A stretch of DNA of 64,000 nt from Streptomyces sp. NBC_00193 (lineage in GTDB: Bacteria > Actinomycetota > Actinomycetes > Streptomycetales > Streptomycetaceae), in NCBI RefSeq assembly GCF_026342735.1, contig NZ_JAPEMM010000001.1:4650001-4714000 (forward strand), given 5' to 3'. The notes under the pieces were generated by a model. The model was not told the DNA's origin. It worked only from the letters and a program-made list of their open reading frames with translations, and did not search any database. How positions within the stretch are numbered: the stretch's first letter is position 1; every line of letters starts with the position of its first letter. A program made the translations under genes and the position numbers. Positions 52,041-61,152 of this stretch are shown here, piece by piece.

Positions 52041-54096
52041 GCTGAAGCGGTTCGGGCGGGGGAAGCTGCCCCGGGCCGCCCTCGTCGCGCTGCTCCTGCT
52101 GCCGCTGCTCTACGGAGCCCTGTACCTGTGGTCCTTCTGGGACCCCTACAGCCGCCTCGACAAGGTGCCGGTCGCCCTCGTCAACTCCGACCGGGGCGCC
52201 ACCGTCGACGGGAAGCAGATCGACGCCGGCGGTGAGATCACCCGCAAGCTGCACGACAGCAAGACCTTCGACTGGCGCGAGGTGAGTGCCGAAGAGGCGG
52301 CCGAGGGGCTGGAGAACGGCACCTACTACCTCTCCCTCACCATGCCCGCCGACTTCAGCTCGAAGATCGCCTCCAGCTCCGGCGAGGACCCCGCCACCGG
52401 AGCCCTCCAGGTCCGCACCAACGACGCGAACAACTACATCGTCGGCTCGATCTCCCGCACCGTCTTCTCCGAGGTCCGCTCGGCGGCGTCGACCAACGCC
52501 TCCCGCGGTTTCCTCGACAAGATCTTCGTCAACTTCTCCGACCTGCACGGCAAGACCGCCGAGGCCGCCGACGGGGCCGACAAGCTCACGGACGGGGCGG
52601 GCAAGGCCCGGAAGGGCGCCAAGGACCTCGCCGACGGCCTGGACACGGCGAAGGAGAAGAACGGCGAGCTCACCGGAGGGCTGAAGAAGCTGAACGGGGC
52701 CGCCGCAGAGCTGGAAACGGGCACGAAGGACATCGCGGCCGGCACCCAGAGGCTCGCCGACAAGGTCGGCGGCGTCGCCGAGAAGGCCCGCCCCTTCCTG
52801 AAGGACCCCAAGAGCCTCGCGGACAGCGCCGAACTCGTCGCCGACACCGCCCAGGTCGTCGACAAGCACCTCGAAGACTTCGCCAAGGCGGCCCCGGCCG
52901 CCGCCACCGTCACCCGGCGCGTCTCCACCGGCGCGGCCGACGTCTACGCGAAGACCTGCACCACCGGCGCGAAGCCGGTCCCGGACACCTGCCCGCAGCT
53001 GAAGCGGCTCAAGGACGACGCCGCCGAAGCCGCCGAGCTCGCCGGTGACGTGGACACCCTCCTCAAGAACGCGGGCGGCGACCTCGCCACCCTCCACAAG
53101 CAGCTCGACGACCTGGAGCGCGAAGCCCGCCTCCTCGTCAAGAAGGCCCCCGGCCTCTCCGCGGACCTCGAAGCGGCGGTCGCCCAGGTCAACGCCCTCA
53201 ACGACGGCGCCCACAAGGTCTCCGACGGCATGGTCCGGCTGCACACCGGCATCGGCTCCGCCACCGAGGGCTCCGGCGCACTCGGCGTGGGCGTCGGCAA
53301 GCTCGGCGTCGGCGCGCACGACCTCGACGGCGGCCTCGTCAAGCTCGTCGACGGCAACGGCGAACTCGCAGGCGGCCTGCACGACGGCGCGGCCAAGATC
53401 CCGGCCTACGACCAGCAGCAGCGCGACGCCCGCACCGAGGTCATGGCCGACCCGGTCCGGCTCGCCAACCAGTCCCTGCACAAGGCGCCCAACTACGGCA
53501 CCGGCTTCGCCCCGTACTTCATCCCGCTCTCCCTCTGGGTCGGCGCGATGGTCGCCTACATGCTGATCGCGCCGCTCAACCGGCGCGCGCTCGCCACCGG
53601 AGCCTCGCCCTGGCGGATCGCCCTCGCGGGCTGGCTGCCCGTGGCCGCGATCGGCGCCGCGCAGGTAGGCGCACTGATGTCCGTACTGCACTGGGGACTC
53701 GGCCTGCAGATGGCCCGGCCGGCGCTCACCGTCGCCTTCCTGATGCTGGTCACCGGATGCTTCGCCGCGATCGTCCAGTGGCTCAACGCCAAGTTCGGCG
53801 CCGCCGGCCGGATCCTGGTCCTGGCCGTCCTGATGCTCCAGCTCACCTCGGCGGGCGGCACCTACCCCGTCCAGACCAGCCCCGGCTTCTTCAACGCCAT
53901 CCACCCCTACCTGCCGATGTCGTACGTGGTCGAGAGCCTGCGCCGGCTCATCACCGGCGGCGACCTGGCCCCGGTCTGGCAGGGCTGCGCGGTCCTCACC
54001 GCCTTCACGGTGGGCGCCCTCGCACTGACCGCCCTCGCCGCCCGCGGCAAGCAGGTGTGGACGATGGACCGGCTGCGCCCGGAACTGAGCCTGTAG
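52012..54096 (+). CDS. YhgE/Pip-domain membrane protein (ABC-2-like permease)
   Basis: 694 aa from ATG 52012 (GGGGGAC upstream). One N-terminal helix (ALVALLLLPLLYGALYLWSF), a long extracytoplasmic region (about 60-490) of helical repeats with DGA-type pseudo-repeats (ADGADKLTDGAGKARKGAKD), then five C-terminal helices ending TALAARGKQVWTMD. Similar to phage-infection-protein/YhgE exporters linked to secretion of T7SS-like substrates or lipids. Partner of the preceding ABC ATPase; substrate unknown. Confidence 0.92.
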   Translation: MRSPKLAALELKRFGRGKLPRAALVALLLLPLLYGALYLWSFWDPYSRLDKVPVALVNSDRGATVDGKQIDAGGEITRKLHDSKTFDWREVSAEEAAEGLENGTYYLSLTMPADFSSKIASSSGEDPATGALQVRTNDANNYIVGSISRTVFSEVRSAASTNASRGFLDKIFVNFSDLHGKTAEAADGADKLTDGAGKARKGAKDLADGLDTAKEKNGELTGGLKKLNGAAAELETGTKDIAAGTQRLADKVGGVAEKARPFLKDPKSLADSAELVADTAQVVDKHLEDFAKAAPAAATVTRRVSTGAADVYAKTCTTGAKPVPDTCPQLKRLKDDAAEAAELAGDVDTLLKNAGGDLATLHKQLDDLEREARLLVKKAPGLSADLEAAVAQVNALNDGAHKVSDGMVRLHTGIGSATEGSGALGVGVGKLGVGAHDLDGGLVKLVDGNGELAGGLHDGAAKIPAYDQQQRDARTEVMADPVRLANQSLHKAPNYGTGFAPYFIPLSLWVGAMVAYMLIAPLNRRALATGASPWRIALAGWLPVAAIGAAQVGALMSVLHWGLGLQMARPALTVAFLMLVTGCFAAIVQWLNAKFGAAGRILVLAVLMLQLTSAGGTYPVQTSPGFFNAIHPYLPMSYVVESLRRLITGGDLAPVWQGCAVLTAFTVGALALTALAARGKQVWTMDRLRPELSL

Positions 54097-54105
54097 CCCG
54101 GAGAG

Positions 54106-54119
54106 ACAGGTCGACCTGT
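54106..54119 (+). promoter_or_regulatory. short perfect palindrome before TetR gene
   Basis: ACAGGTCGACCTGT, 7-bp arms without spacer, at the 5' edge of the TetR gene. Could be a second operator or chance; short. Confidence 0.3.
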
Positions 54120-54132
54120 GAGAATCAGCGCC

Positions 54133-54765
54133 ATGGAAAGCAGCAGCACCGGTACGGTCGCGGGCGGCGGCCGCCGCCAGGCCACACGGCAGAAGCTCTA
54201 CGAAGCAGCCGTCACCCTCATAGCGGAGCAGGGCTTCTCCGCGACCACGGTCGAGGAGATCGCCGAGCGGGCGGGCGTGGCGAAGGGCACCGTCTACTAC
54301 AACTTCGCCAGCAAGAACGACCTCTTCGAGGAGCTGCTGCGGCACGGGGTCGGACTCCTGACCGAGTCCCTGCGGACGGCGGCGGAATCGACCGAGGCCA
54401 GGGGCGGGACCCGGGTCGAGGCGCTCGACGAGATGATCCGGGCCGGACTGGTCTTCATCGACCGGTACCCCGCCTTCACCCAGCTCTACGTCGCCGAGCT
54501 GTGGCGCACCAACCGGACCTGGCAGTCCACCCTGATGGTCGTCCGGCGGGAGGCCGTCGCCGTCGTGGAGACGGTGCTCCGGGAAGGCGTGGAACGGGGT
54601 GAGCTCAGCGCGGAGATCGACGTACCGCTGACGGCCGCGGCGCTGGTGGGGATGGTGCTGGTGGCGGCGCTCGACTGGCAGTCGTTCCAGAGCGAGCGGT
54701 CGCTCGACGACGTGCACTCGGCGCTGTCGCTGCTGCTGCGGGGCCGGGTGAGCGGGAACCGCTGA
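54133..54765 (+). CDS. TetR-family transcriptional regulator
   Basis: 210 aa from ATG 54133 (GTG 54118 is the alternative, with GGAGAG at a poor distance). N-terminal HTH with RRQATRQKLYEAAVTLIAEQ, AERAGVAKGTVYYNFASKND; C-terminal ligand domain with LFIDRYPAFTQLYV-like helices. Last gene of the ABC/YhgE operon, 36 bp after the permease stop, so most likely a local repressor of the operon through the 51039-51064 palindrome. Confidence 0.93.
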   Translation: MESSSTGTVAGGGRRQATRQKLYEAAVTLIAEQGFSATTVEEIAERAGVAKGTVYYNFASKNDLFEELLRHGVGLLTESLRTAAESTEARGGTRVEALDEMIRAGLVFIDRYPAFTQLYVAELWRTNRTWQSTLMVVRREAVAVVETVLREGVERGELSAEIDVPLTAAALVGMVLVAALDWQSFQSERSLDDVHSALSLLLRGRVSGNR

Positions 54766-54847
54766 CGGGTGACGGTGTACCGGTGACCCGATCGGCGGTG
54801 CCGCGAGGGCGGCGGGGCCGCGTAGAACTGGTAACTGCTGGGGCGGG

Positions 54848-54863
54848 TGAGTATCCGTACCTA
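54848..54863 (+). promoter_or_regulatory. partial MacR-box-like sequence
   Basis: TGAGTATCCGTACCTA matches 11 of 14 defined positions of TGAGTACnnGTACTCA, and a further TGAGTAC is at 54874, 26 bp on. No gene start is adjacent; a tiny plus-strand frame begins at 54873 (ATGAGTACC...). Nothing else seen in this part of the gap. Confidence 0.25.
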
Positions 54864-55069
54864 GACGCGGAAATGAGTACCTGCGCGGATGGGGTGCGGC
54901 TCGTCGGCACGCCAGACTGGGGGCAACGGACAGGGACCCGGCTCGCACCGCCGACACGGGGCGGCAGGTGCGGATCGGGTCTCTCTGGCCGACGGGGTGG
55001 GAACGCGGCCGAAGCCGGGGCTCGGGGGGATCGAGCCCCGGCCTCGGCCCTTTCCCGTTCCGGGCCCGA

Positions 55070-55265
55070 ATCCCGTGCGCGGCGCCGTTGCCGGGGGCCA
55101 GCCCCCGGACCCCCGCTCCTCAAACGCCGGAGGGGCTGAATTCCGCTCGGCGGGGCTGGATGTATCCAGCCCCGCCGGCGTTTGAGGCGATCTTTTCGGG
55201 TCCGGGCAGCGCCCGGGGAACGGTGGAAGGGCGGGTAGGGGACCGCCCCGCAGGGCCCCACCCCC
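55070..55265 (+). repeat. dispersed palindromic intergenic repeat, copy E
   Basis: In the 505-bp gap between convergent TetR and transglutaminase genes. Core arm CTCAAACGCCGGAGGGGCTG (about 55117) and inverted arm CAGCCCCGCCGGCGTTTGAGG (about 55168); the right side carries GGTCCGGGCAGCGCCCGGGG and AACGGTGGAAGGGCGGGTAG. Possible bidirectional terminator. Confidence 0.88.
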
Positions 55266-55270
55266 CGCCG

Positions 55271-57697
55271 TCAGCCGCGGCCGCGGAGCGGGATCCGGGT
55301 GCGGAGACGGGCCGTGGCGGCAGCCGCGCGGTCGGTCAGGGCCGACCGACGGGCCGAGGCCGCCCAGCCGAGCCGCGCCGCCGAGCGGGGGAAGAACAGC
55401 GCGCGCAGCCGCGCCCGGCGGGACACGCCGTCGAGGAGCCCGGCGCGGGCCAGCAGGACGTCCTGCGCCAGCTCCCCGTAAGGGGGCTCCGCCCCCGGCG
55501 GTGCGTACAGCTCCCGCTCCACCGCACCCGCGACCCGCCGTACGGCATCGGCCGCCGCCGGATCCAGCCGGCCCAGGGACACCACCCGGTCCGCCGCCCC
55601 CCGCGGGGACAGCGCCTCGTCCGGGAGGATCCCGGCGTCCCACGCCGCGTCGCCCAGCTCCCGCCAGGCGGCCAGGACCTGCCGCGATCCGAGCCGCCGC
55701 GCCCGCAGCCGCCCGCGCCACAGGAACGGGAGGAGCGGCAGGGCCAGCAGCAGGATGCCCGCGGCCGTCCAGGCCAGGACCGTGGCCGCCGAGGGGCCGT
55801 CGCCGCCCGCGCCCGTGTTCCGCTGCGCCGCGGCCGGACCGCACTCGCCCAGCTTCTTCTGGTCCGGCGGGCAGTCGTCGGCCGTCGAGGGCCCGGCCGA
55901 AGGCTGCGCCGCACTCGCGGACGGGGCCGCCGTCGGCGCGCTGGGCTGCGTCTGCGGGGTGGCGGGCCGGCTGTAGTCCGGCACCGTGATGCCCGACCGG
56001 GGCGTCGGCTCGAAGCGGGTCCAGCCCACGCCCTCGAAGTACAGCTCGGGCCAGGCGTGCGCGTCCTTCATCGAGACGTTGACGACGCCGTCGGTCTGCT
56101 TCACCCCGGGCGTGAACCCGACCGCGACCCGCGCCGGGATCCCGAGCGTGCGCGCCATCGACGCCATCGAGAAGGCGAAGTGGACGCAGAAGCCCTCCTT
56201 GTCGGCGAGGAACTTGGCGATGGCCTGCGAGCCCGTACCCGAGGAGACCTTGGTGTCGTAGCGGAAGCCGCCGCTCACCGCGAAGTAGTCCTGGAGCTTG
56301 ACCGCAGCCGAGTAGTCGTCCTTCGTGCCGCGGGTCACCTCGCGGGCCGTCTGCACGACGACCGCCGGCAGGTTGTCCGGAACCTTGGTGTACTCGGCCG
56401 CGATCTCCGGATTCGCCGCCGGTGCGCTGCGCAGCTGCTCCGCCGTCGGGTTCAGCAGCAGGCTCCGCACCGTGTACTGCACGCCCTGGGCGTTCTGGAA
56501 CTTGTCCTTGCCCAGCTGATCCCCGACGAGCGTGCGCCCGGCCGGCTCGAACCGCCACTTCCCGGTGATGTCCACGCCCATCGCCGGATACGGCATCGGC
56601 AGGTAGCGCTGCGCGTACGTCTGCGCCGAGGAGATGAAGGTCTGCACCTCGGCCGCGCCGTTCAGCACGCCGTCGCTCACCCCGGGCGGGTTCGGCATCC
56701 GCTTCGGGACGTCCGTCAGGGCGCGCCCCGAGGCCTCCCACTTGATGCCGTTGAACTCGTCCAGCGCCAGGATCCGCAGGTACTGCTCGCTGAGCTTCGG
56801 GCTGTCCGTGCGGTACCGCAGCACCACCCGGTTGTCCTGGGTGTTCAGGCTGCTCTGCAGGGAGACCAGCGGGTTGACCGCCTGGATCGACGGGCCGAGG
56901 CCGTTGCCCTCGCCCTCGCCCGGGCCGGCGCCCGGGCCCAGCACTCCGCTGCCCAGCGAGGGCAGCACCGCCGGCACCGCCAGCGCCAGACCCAGCGCGA
57001 CCGCGCCGATCCGCCGCCCGGTGCGCACCGGGGCGAGCGCCTGTCCGCCGCCCGAATATCCGGCCGCCACTTTGCCGCGCGGGGCCGCGCCGAAGACCCG
57101 GCCCCACTGGGCGAGCCGGTCGCGGCCCTCGGCCAGCAGGAGCAGGAGGTAGCCGCAGCCCGCGAGGAGGAAGGAGACCCAGGAGGCGCCGCCGGAGCCG
57201 GCGGCCGCGCCCGACAGGCCCGCCGCCACCGAGTACAGCGCGAGCAGCGGGAGCCCGGCCGCGGCGGCCGTCCGTACGGTCACCGCCAGCAGGTCCACCA
57301 GCAGCCCGATCAGCAGCACCCCGGACACCAGCAGCAGCCGGATCCCGTCCGTCAGCGGGGCCGGCATCGAGAACTCGTTCACGTCCGCCACGCCCTGGCG
57401 GAACAGCGCGCCGAAGTCCGTCACGAGGTAGTCCAGCAGCCCGTCGCCCTCGGCGGACTGCATCTTCCCGCCGAACAGCAGCATCAGCGCCACCAGCGAC
57501 ACGAGGACCTGCGCCGCCACGGTCAGCGTCCGGGCCAGCGGTACCCGCCGCGCCCCCGCGCCCACCGCGCTCTGCAGCGCCAGCAGCAGCGCCGCCTGCG
57601 GCATCCAGCCGCCCGATTCCACCAGCGGGTTCAGCGACCAGGCGGTGAACAGCGTCGCCAGAGCCGCGAAGACCGTCAGTCTCGCCCGCCCGCTCAT
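55271..57697 (-). CDS. TgpA-type transglutaminase-like membrane protein
   Basis: 808 aa from ATG 57697, overlapping the DUF58 stop (ATGA). Six or so N-terminal helices (to ~200), then a large outside domain with a transglutaminase-like core: the Cys is in DKEGFCVHFAFSMASMAR, the His in MKDAHAWPELY and the Asp in FEPTPRSG region; one more helix at ~600 and a cytoplasmic C-terminal domain (DUF4129-like). Matches TgpA transglutaminases; a role in cell-envelope maintenance is likely. Last gene of MoxR-DUF58-TgpA. Confidence 0.92.
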   Translation of the reverse strand: MSGRARLTVFAALATLFTAWSLNPLVESGGWMPQAALLLALQSAVGAGARRVPLARTLTVAAQVLVSLVALMLLFGGKMQSAEGDGLLDYLVTDFGALFRQGVADVNEFSMPAPLTDGIRLLLVSGVLLIGLLVDLLAVTVRTAAAAGLPLLALYSVAAGLSGAAAGSGGASWVSFLLAGCGYLLLLLAEGRDRLAQWGRVFGAAPRGKVAAGYSGGGQALAPVRTGRRIGAVALGLALAVPAVLPSLGSGVLGPGAGPGEGEGNGLGPSIQAVNPLVSLQSSLNTQDNRVVLRYRTDSPKLSEQYLRILALDEFNGIKWEASGRALTDVPKRMPNPPGVSDGVLNGAAEVQTFISSAQTYAQRYLPMPYPAMGVDITGKWRFEPAGRTLVGDQLGKDKFQNAQGVQYTVRSLLLNPTAEQLRSAPAANPEIAAEYTKVPDNLPAVVVQTAREVTRGTKDDYSAAVKLQDYFAVSGGFRYDTKVSSGTGSQAIAKFLADKEGFCVHFAFSMASMARTLGIPARVAVGFTPGVKQTDGVVNVSMKDAHAWPELYFEGVGWTRFEPTPRSGITVPDYSRPATPQTQPSAPTAAPSASAAQPSAGPSTADDCPPDQKKLGECGPAAAQRNTGAGGDGPSAATVLAWTAAGILLLALPLLPFLWRGRLRARRLGSRQVLAAWRELGDAAWDAGILPDEALSPRGAADRVVSLGRLDPAAADAVRRVAGAVERELYAPPGAEPPYGELAQDVLLARAGLLDGVSRRARLRALFFPRSAARLGWAASARRSALTDRAAAATARLRTRIPLRGRG

Positions 57698-59103
57698 CCC
57701 CAGCCCCCCGCCGAACCCGAACCGCCTGCCGCACCGATCGGCGCGTTGCCCGCCTGCCGCCACAGCTCCCCGAAGGGCACCCCGGGCGGGGCGGCCAGCG
57801 CCGTCCAGCCCGCGTCGCGCAGCCCGGCCAGGCGCTCCTCCAGCGGAGGCAGCCCCTGTGCCATGACCGAAGCCAGCCCCTGCGGCCGCCCGGACCAGTC
57901 CGAGGAGTCCAGTACGAACGCCACGGCGCCGCCGCCGCGTCGGCACATCTTGGCCGCCAGTCCCGTCTGTACGGTGTCCAGGTCTCCGAAGAAGGCGATG
58001 AGGAGCCCGTCACCGCCGGCTCCGCCGAAGCCGCTGCCGGCGCCGTTGCTGCGTACCGCGTCGCAGGCCCGCGAGAGGCCCGCACCGTCGGAGTGGCCGA
58101 CCACCGCGAGGGTGTCCATCATCAGCCCCGCCGCCTCCGCGGACTCCTGGCCGCCGGAGGTGAAGCCGCCGCCCTCGCCGGGCACGCAGTCCCCGGTGTC
58201 GGTCAGCAGCCGCACCGAGAAGCCCTGCTCCAGCAGGTGCACCAGGGTCGACGCGGCGGCGGAGACGGCCCATTCGAAGGCCGAGTCGGGGCCGGCGCCC
58301 TCGTAGGCGAGGCGCCGGGTGTCCAGCAGCACGGTCGCCCGGCTGCGCTGCGGCTGCTCCTCGCGGCGCACCATCAGCTCGCCGTAGCGGGCGGTGGAGC
58401 GCCAGTGCACGCGGCGCAGGTCGTCGCCGCGCCGGTAGCCGCGCGGGATCACGTCGTCCTCGCCCGCCAGGGCCAGCGAGCGGCGGCTGCCGTCGCCGTA
58501 GCCGGAGGACTCGCCGGTGAAGCGCACCAGGGGCAGCGCCTCGGTGCGCGGGATGACGGTGAGGGTGTCGTAGGCGGAGAAGGAGCGGGTCAGCTCGACC
58601 AGCCCGAAGGGGTCGGTGAGGCGCAGCTGGAGCGGGCCCAGCGGGTAGCGGCCGCGCAGGTCGGAGCGGACCCGGTAGGACACCTCGCGGCGGCCGCCCG
58701 GCTCCACCCGGTCCAGGACGAAGCGCGGCCGGGGCCCCAGGACGTACGGCACCCGGTCCTGGAGCATCAGCAGCCCGGTCGGCATCCGGGAGGTGTTGTC
58801 GAGCCGCAGCTGCACCCGGGCCTCGGAGCCGGCGGGCACCCGCATCGGGGTCAGCCTGCGGGTGCCGGAGACCCGGTGGCGGGTGCGGTGCAGGGCCAGG
58901 ACGCAGAGCAGCGGCAGCACGGCGAGAAGCAGTCCGACCCGGAGCAGCTCGGACTGGCCGAGGACGTACGCGCACAGCCCGGCGGCGATCCCGGCGGCCA
59001 GGAAGGACCGGCCGCGGGTGGTCAGCCCGGACAGCGACGCCCGCAGCCCGCCACCTTCCTGCGGTCCCCGGCCGCCCGCGCTGTGCGGGGCGCCGGCGCT
59101 CAT
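57694..59103 (-). CDS. DUF58 domain (VWA-like) membrane protein
   Basis: 469 aa. Two hydrophobic helices near the N-terminus (SFLAAGIAAGLCAYVLG, LLRVGLLLAVLPLLCVLAL), an ARVQLRLDNTS beta region, and the DUF58 core RRGDDLRRVHWRSTARYGELMVRREE with a MIDAS-like site downstream (VLLDTRR). DUF58 proteins work with MoxR ATPases as chaperone-like pairs. ATG overlaps the MoxR stop and its own stop overlaps the TgpA start (both ATGA). Confidence 0.92.
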   Translation of the reverse strand: MSAGAPHSAGGRGPQEGGGLRASLSGLTTRGRSFLAAGIAAGLCAYVLGQSELLRVGLLLAVLPLLCVLALHRTRHRVSGTRRLTPMRVPAGSEARVQLRLDNTSRMPTGLLMLQDRVPYVLGPRPRFVLDRVEPGGRREVSYRVRSDLRGRYPLGPLQLRLTDPFGLVELTRSFSAYDTLTVIPRTEALPLVRFTGESSGYGDGSRRSLALAGEDDVIPRGYRRGDDLRRVHWRSTARYGELMVRREEQPQRSRATVLLDTRRLAYEGAGPDSAFEWAVSAAASTLVHLLEQGFSVRLLTDTGDCVPGEGGGFTSGGQESAEAAGLMMDTLAVVGHSDGAGLSRACDAVRSNGAGSGFGGAGGDGLLIAFFGDLDTVQTGLAAKMCRRGGGAVAFVLDSSDWSGRPQGLASVMAQGLPPLEERLAGLRDAGWTALAAPPGVPFGELWRQAGNAPIGAAGGSGSAGGWG

Positions 59104-60113
59104 CAGAAGCCCCGGATGCCCGCGCCGGGCGGGATCTCGCCGCGGGACTGCGCGGCCGGTACGGGGGTGCGCTGGAGGATGTCGGCGACGACCTGCTCGG
59201 CGGTGCGCCGGCTCAGCTGGGCCTGCGCGGTGGGCAGCAGCCGGTGCGCGAGCACCGGTCCGGCCAGGGCCTGCACGTCGTCGGGCAGTACGTAGTCGCG
59301 GCCGGCCAGTGCGGCGGAGGCCTTCACGGCCCGCAGCAGGTGCAGGGTGGCGCGGGGCGAGGCGCCCAGGCGCAGGTCCGGGTGGCTGCGGGTGGCGGAG
59401 ACCAGGTCGACGACGTAGCGCCGCACGGGCGCGGCCACGTACACCTCGCGGACGGCTTCGATGAGCTTGCCGATGTCGTGGGCGTGCGCGACGGCCGTCA
59501 GGTCGTCGAGCGGGGAGAGCCCGCCGTGCACGTCGAGCATCCGGAGCTCGGCCTCGGGGCTGGGGTAGCCCACGGAGACCCGGGCCATGAAGCGGTCGCG
59601 CTGGGCCTCGGGGAGGGGATAGGTGCCCTCCATCTCCACCGGGTTCTGGGTGGCGACCACCATGAAGGGGCTCGGCAGCGTGTAGGTGGTGCCGTCGATG
59701 GTGACCTGGCGCTCCTCCATCGACTCCAGCAGCGCGGACTGGGTCTTGGGGGAGGCGCGGTTGATCTCGTCGCCGATGACGATCTGCGCGAAGATCGCGC
59801 CCGGCTTGAACTCGAACTCCCGGCGCTGCTGGTCGTAGATGCTCACGCCGGTGATGTCCGAGGGCAGCAGATCCGGGGTGAACTGGATGCGCTGCACCGA
59901 ACAGTCGATGGACTTGGCGAGGGCCTTGGCCAGCATCGTCTTGCCGACGCCGGGAACGTCCTCGATCAGCAGGTGTCCCTCGGCGAGCAGGACGGTCAGC
60001 GCGAGGCGGACCACCTCCGGCTTGCCCTCGATCACGCTTTCGATCGATTCCCGCACCTGCTGCGCCGTGCTGGTCAGATCCGCGAGGCTCGCTCGGTCGT
60101 CATACGTGGTCAC
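59103..60113 (-). CDS. MoxR-family AAA+ ATPase
   Basis: 336 aa from GTG 60113, with GAGGAG just upstream; a frame to 60170 is open but not preferred. Walker A EDVPGVGKTMLAK, Walker B IVIGDEINRASPKTQSALLE, sensor 1 VVATQNPVE and Arg finger region ERQVTIDG...EAQRDRFMARVSVGY. MoxR ATPases assist assembly of VWA/DUF58 partners; the partner gene follows directly. First gene of the operon. Confidence 0.94.
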   Translation of the reverse strand: MTTYDDRASLADLTSTAQQVRESIESVIEGKPEVVRLALTVLLAEGHLLIEDVPGVGKTMLAKALAKSIDCSVQRIQFTPDLLPSDITGVSIYDQQRREFEFKPGAIFAQIVIGDEINRASPKTQSALLESMEERQVTIDGTTYTLPSPFMVVATQNPVEMEGTYPLPEAQRDRFMARVSVGYPSPEAELRMLDVHGGLSPLDDLTAVAHAHDIGKLIEAVREVYVAAPVRRYVVDLVSATRSHPDLRLGASPRATLHLLRAVKASAALAGRDYVLPDDVQALAGPVLAHRLLPTAQAQLSRRTAEQVVADILQRTPVPAAQSRGEIPPGAGIRGF

Positions 60114-60289
60114 CTGGTTCTCCTCGACCCTTTCCCAGGGCCGGCGCCCCATGGCGCATGACCGGCCCACCCCGAAACACCTCAGAAACCGCGAGCTATC
60201 AAGAACGTCGAAACGCGATCACCGGCCCGGAAGGCTTCTTCCGGGTGACGTCTCCCCGCATTCTTGACGGCGCTTGGCCCTGGTGTCAC

Positions 60290-60841
60290 TCAAGAGGTGG
60301 GATCGATCTCCCGCAGGAGGCCGGTGTGCACGTCGAAGACGAAGCCTCGCACATCGTCCTTGTGGGGCAGGAAGGGGTTCGTGCGGACCCGCTGCATGGA
60401 CTGGCGGACGTCCTGGTCCACGTCACGGAAGGCCTCGACGGCCCAGGCGGGGCGCTGGCCGACCTCGTCCTCCAGCTCGTGCCGGAAGTCCTCGGTCAGG
60501 CTTTCGAGACCGCAGCCGGTGTGGTGGATGAGTATCACCGTGCGGGTGCCGAGCGCCCGCTGGCTGATGGTGAGGGAGCGGATGGTGTCGTCGGTGACGA
60601 CCCCGCCGGCGTTGCGGATCGTGTGACAGTCGCCCAGCTCCAGGCCGAGGGCGGCGTGCAGGTCGAGGCGGGCGTCCATACAGGCCACGACGGCCACCTG
60701 GAGGACGGGGCGGGCGTCCATGCCGGGGTCGGTGAACTTCGCCGCGTAGGCGCGGTTCAGTTCCACGAGCCGGTCGGTGGTGCCGGAACCTTCGTGGGAC
60801 AGGTGGGCGGACTCGGCGGGCAGGGATGCGGAAGTCGTCAT
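60290..60841 (-). CDS. beta-class carbonic anhydrase
   Basis: 183 aa from ATG 60841. Zinc ligands C54 (ACMDARLD, with the Asp56-Arg58 dyad), H107 and C110 (HHTGCGLE). It interconverts CO2 and bicarbonate in the cytosol. The message may be leaderless: a -10-like TAACGT lies 7 nt before the ATG, and there is no ribosome site. A longer frame to 60904 exists. Confidence 0.93.
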   Translation of the reverse strand: MTTSASLPAESAHLSHEGSGTTDRLVELNRAYAAKFTDPGMDARPVLQVAVVACMDARLDLHAALGLELGDCHTIRNAGGVVTDDTIRSLTISQRALGTRTVILIHHTGCGLESLTEDFRHELEDEVGQRPAWAVEAFRDVDQDVRQSMQRVRTNPFLPHKDDVRGFVFDVHTGLLREIDPTS

Positions 60842-61016
60842 GGTTACGACGTTAGTGGTCACAGGGCGTATGAGCATCGAGTGAGGGTGGACAAAGAAGG
60901 TCACCCGATCCTGTTGTGAGCTAACCCACAGGGGTGAGGCGCACGGGGCCGTCCGGGTGATTCACGGCTTTTGCCGCTTCGGTCACAGCGGGGCGCACGG
61001 CGCGCGGGGCGGTTCG

Positions 61017-61044
61017 TTGACCGCGGCGACCGTTGCACTAAAGT
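61017..61044 (+). promoter_or_regulatory. candidate promoter for the dcw start (rsmH)
   Basis: TTGACC (61017-61022), 16-bp spacer, TAAAGT (61039-61044), about 100 bp before rsmH. A near-consensus housekeeping promoter. Confidence 0.6.
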
Positions 61045-61152
61045 GACGCGAACCGGCCGGAGCCCGGCCCTGACCGGCCGCCCGGCCCTTTGGTAAGACT
61101 CCGCGTGCGCGGCGCGGCGTATGCCTGCCGCGCCGTTATCTGAGAGGGCGCT

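Noticed and set aside
54968..58306. 1112-aa plus-strand frame opposite the transglutaminase and DUF58 genes
   Set aside because: Arg/Pro/Gln-rich shadow of the real minus-strand genes, starting in a repeat.
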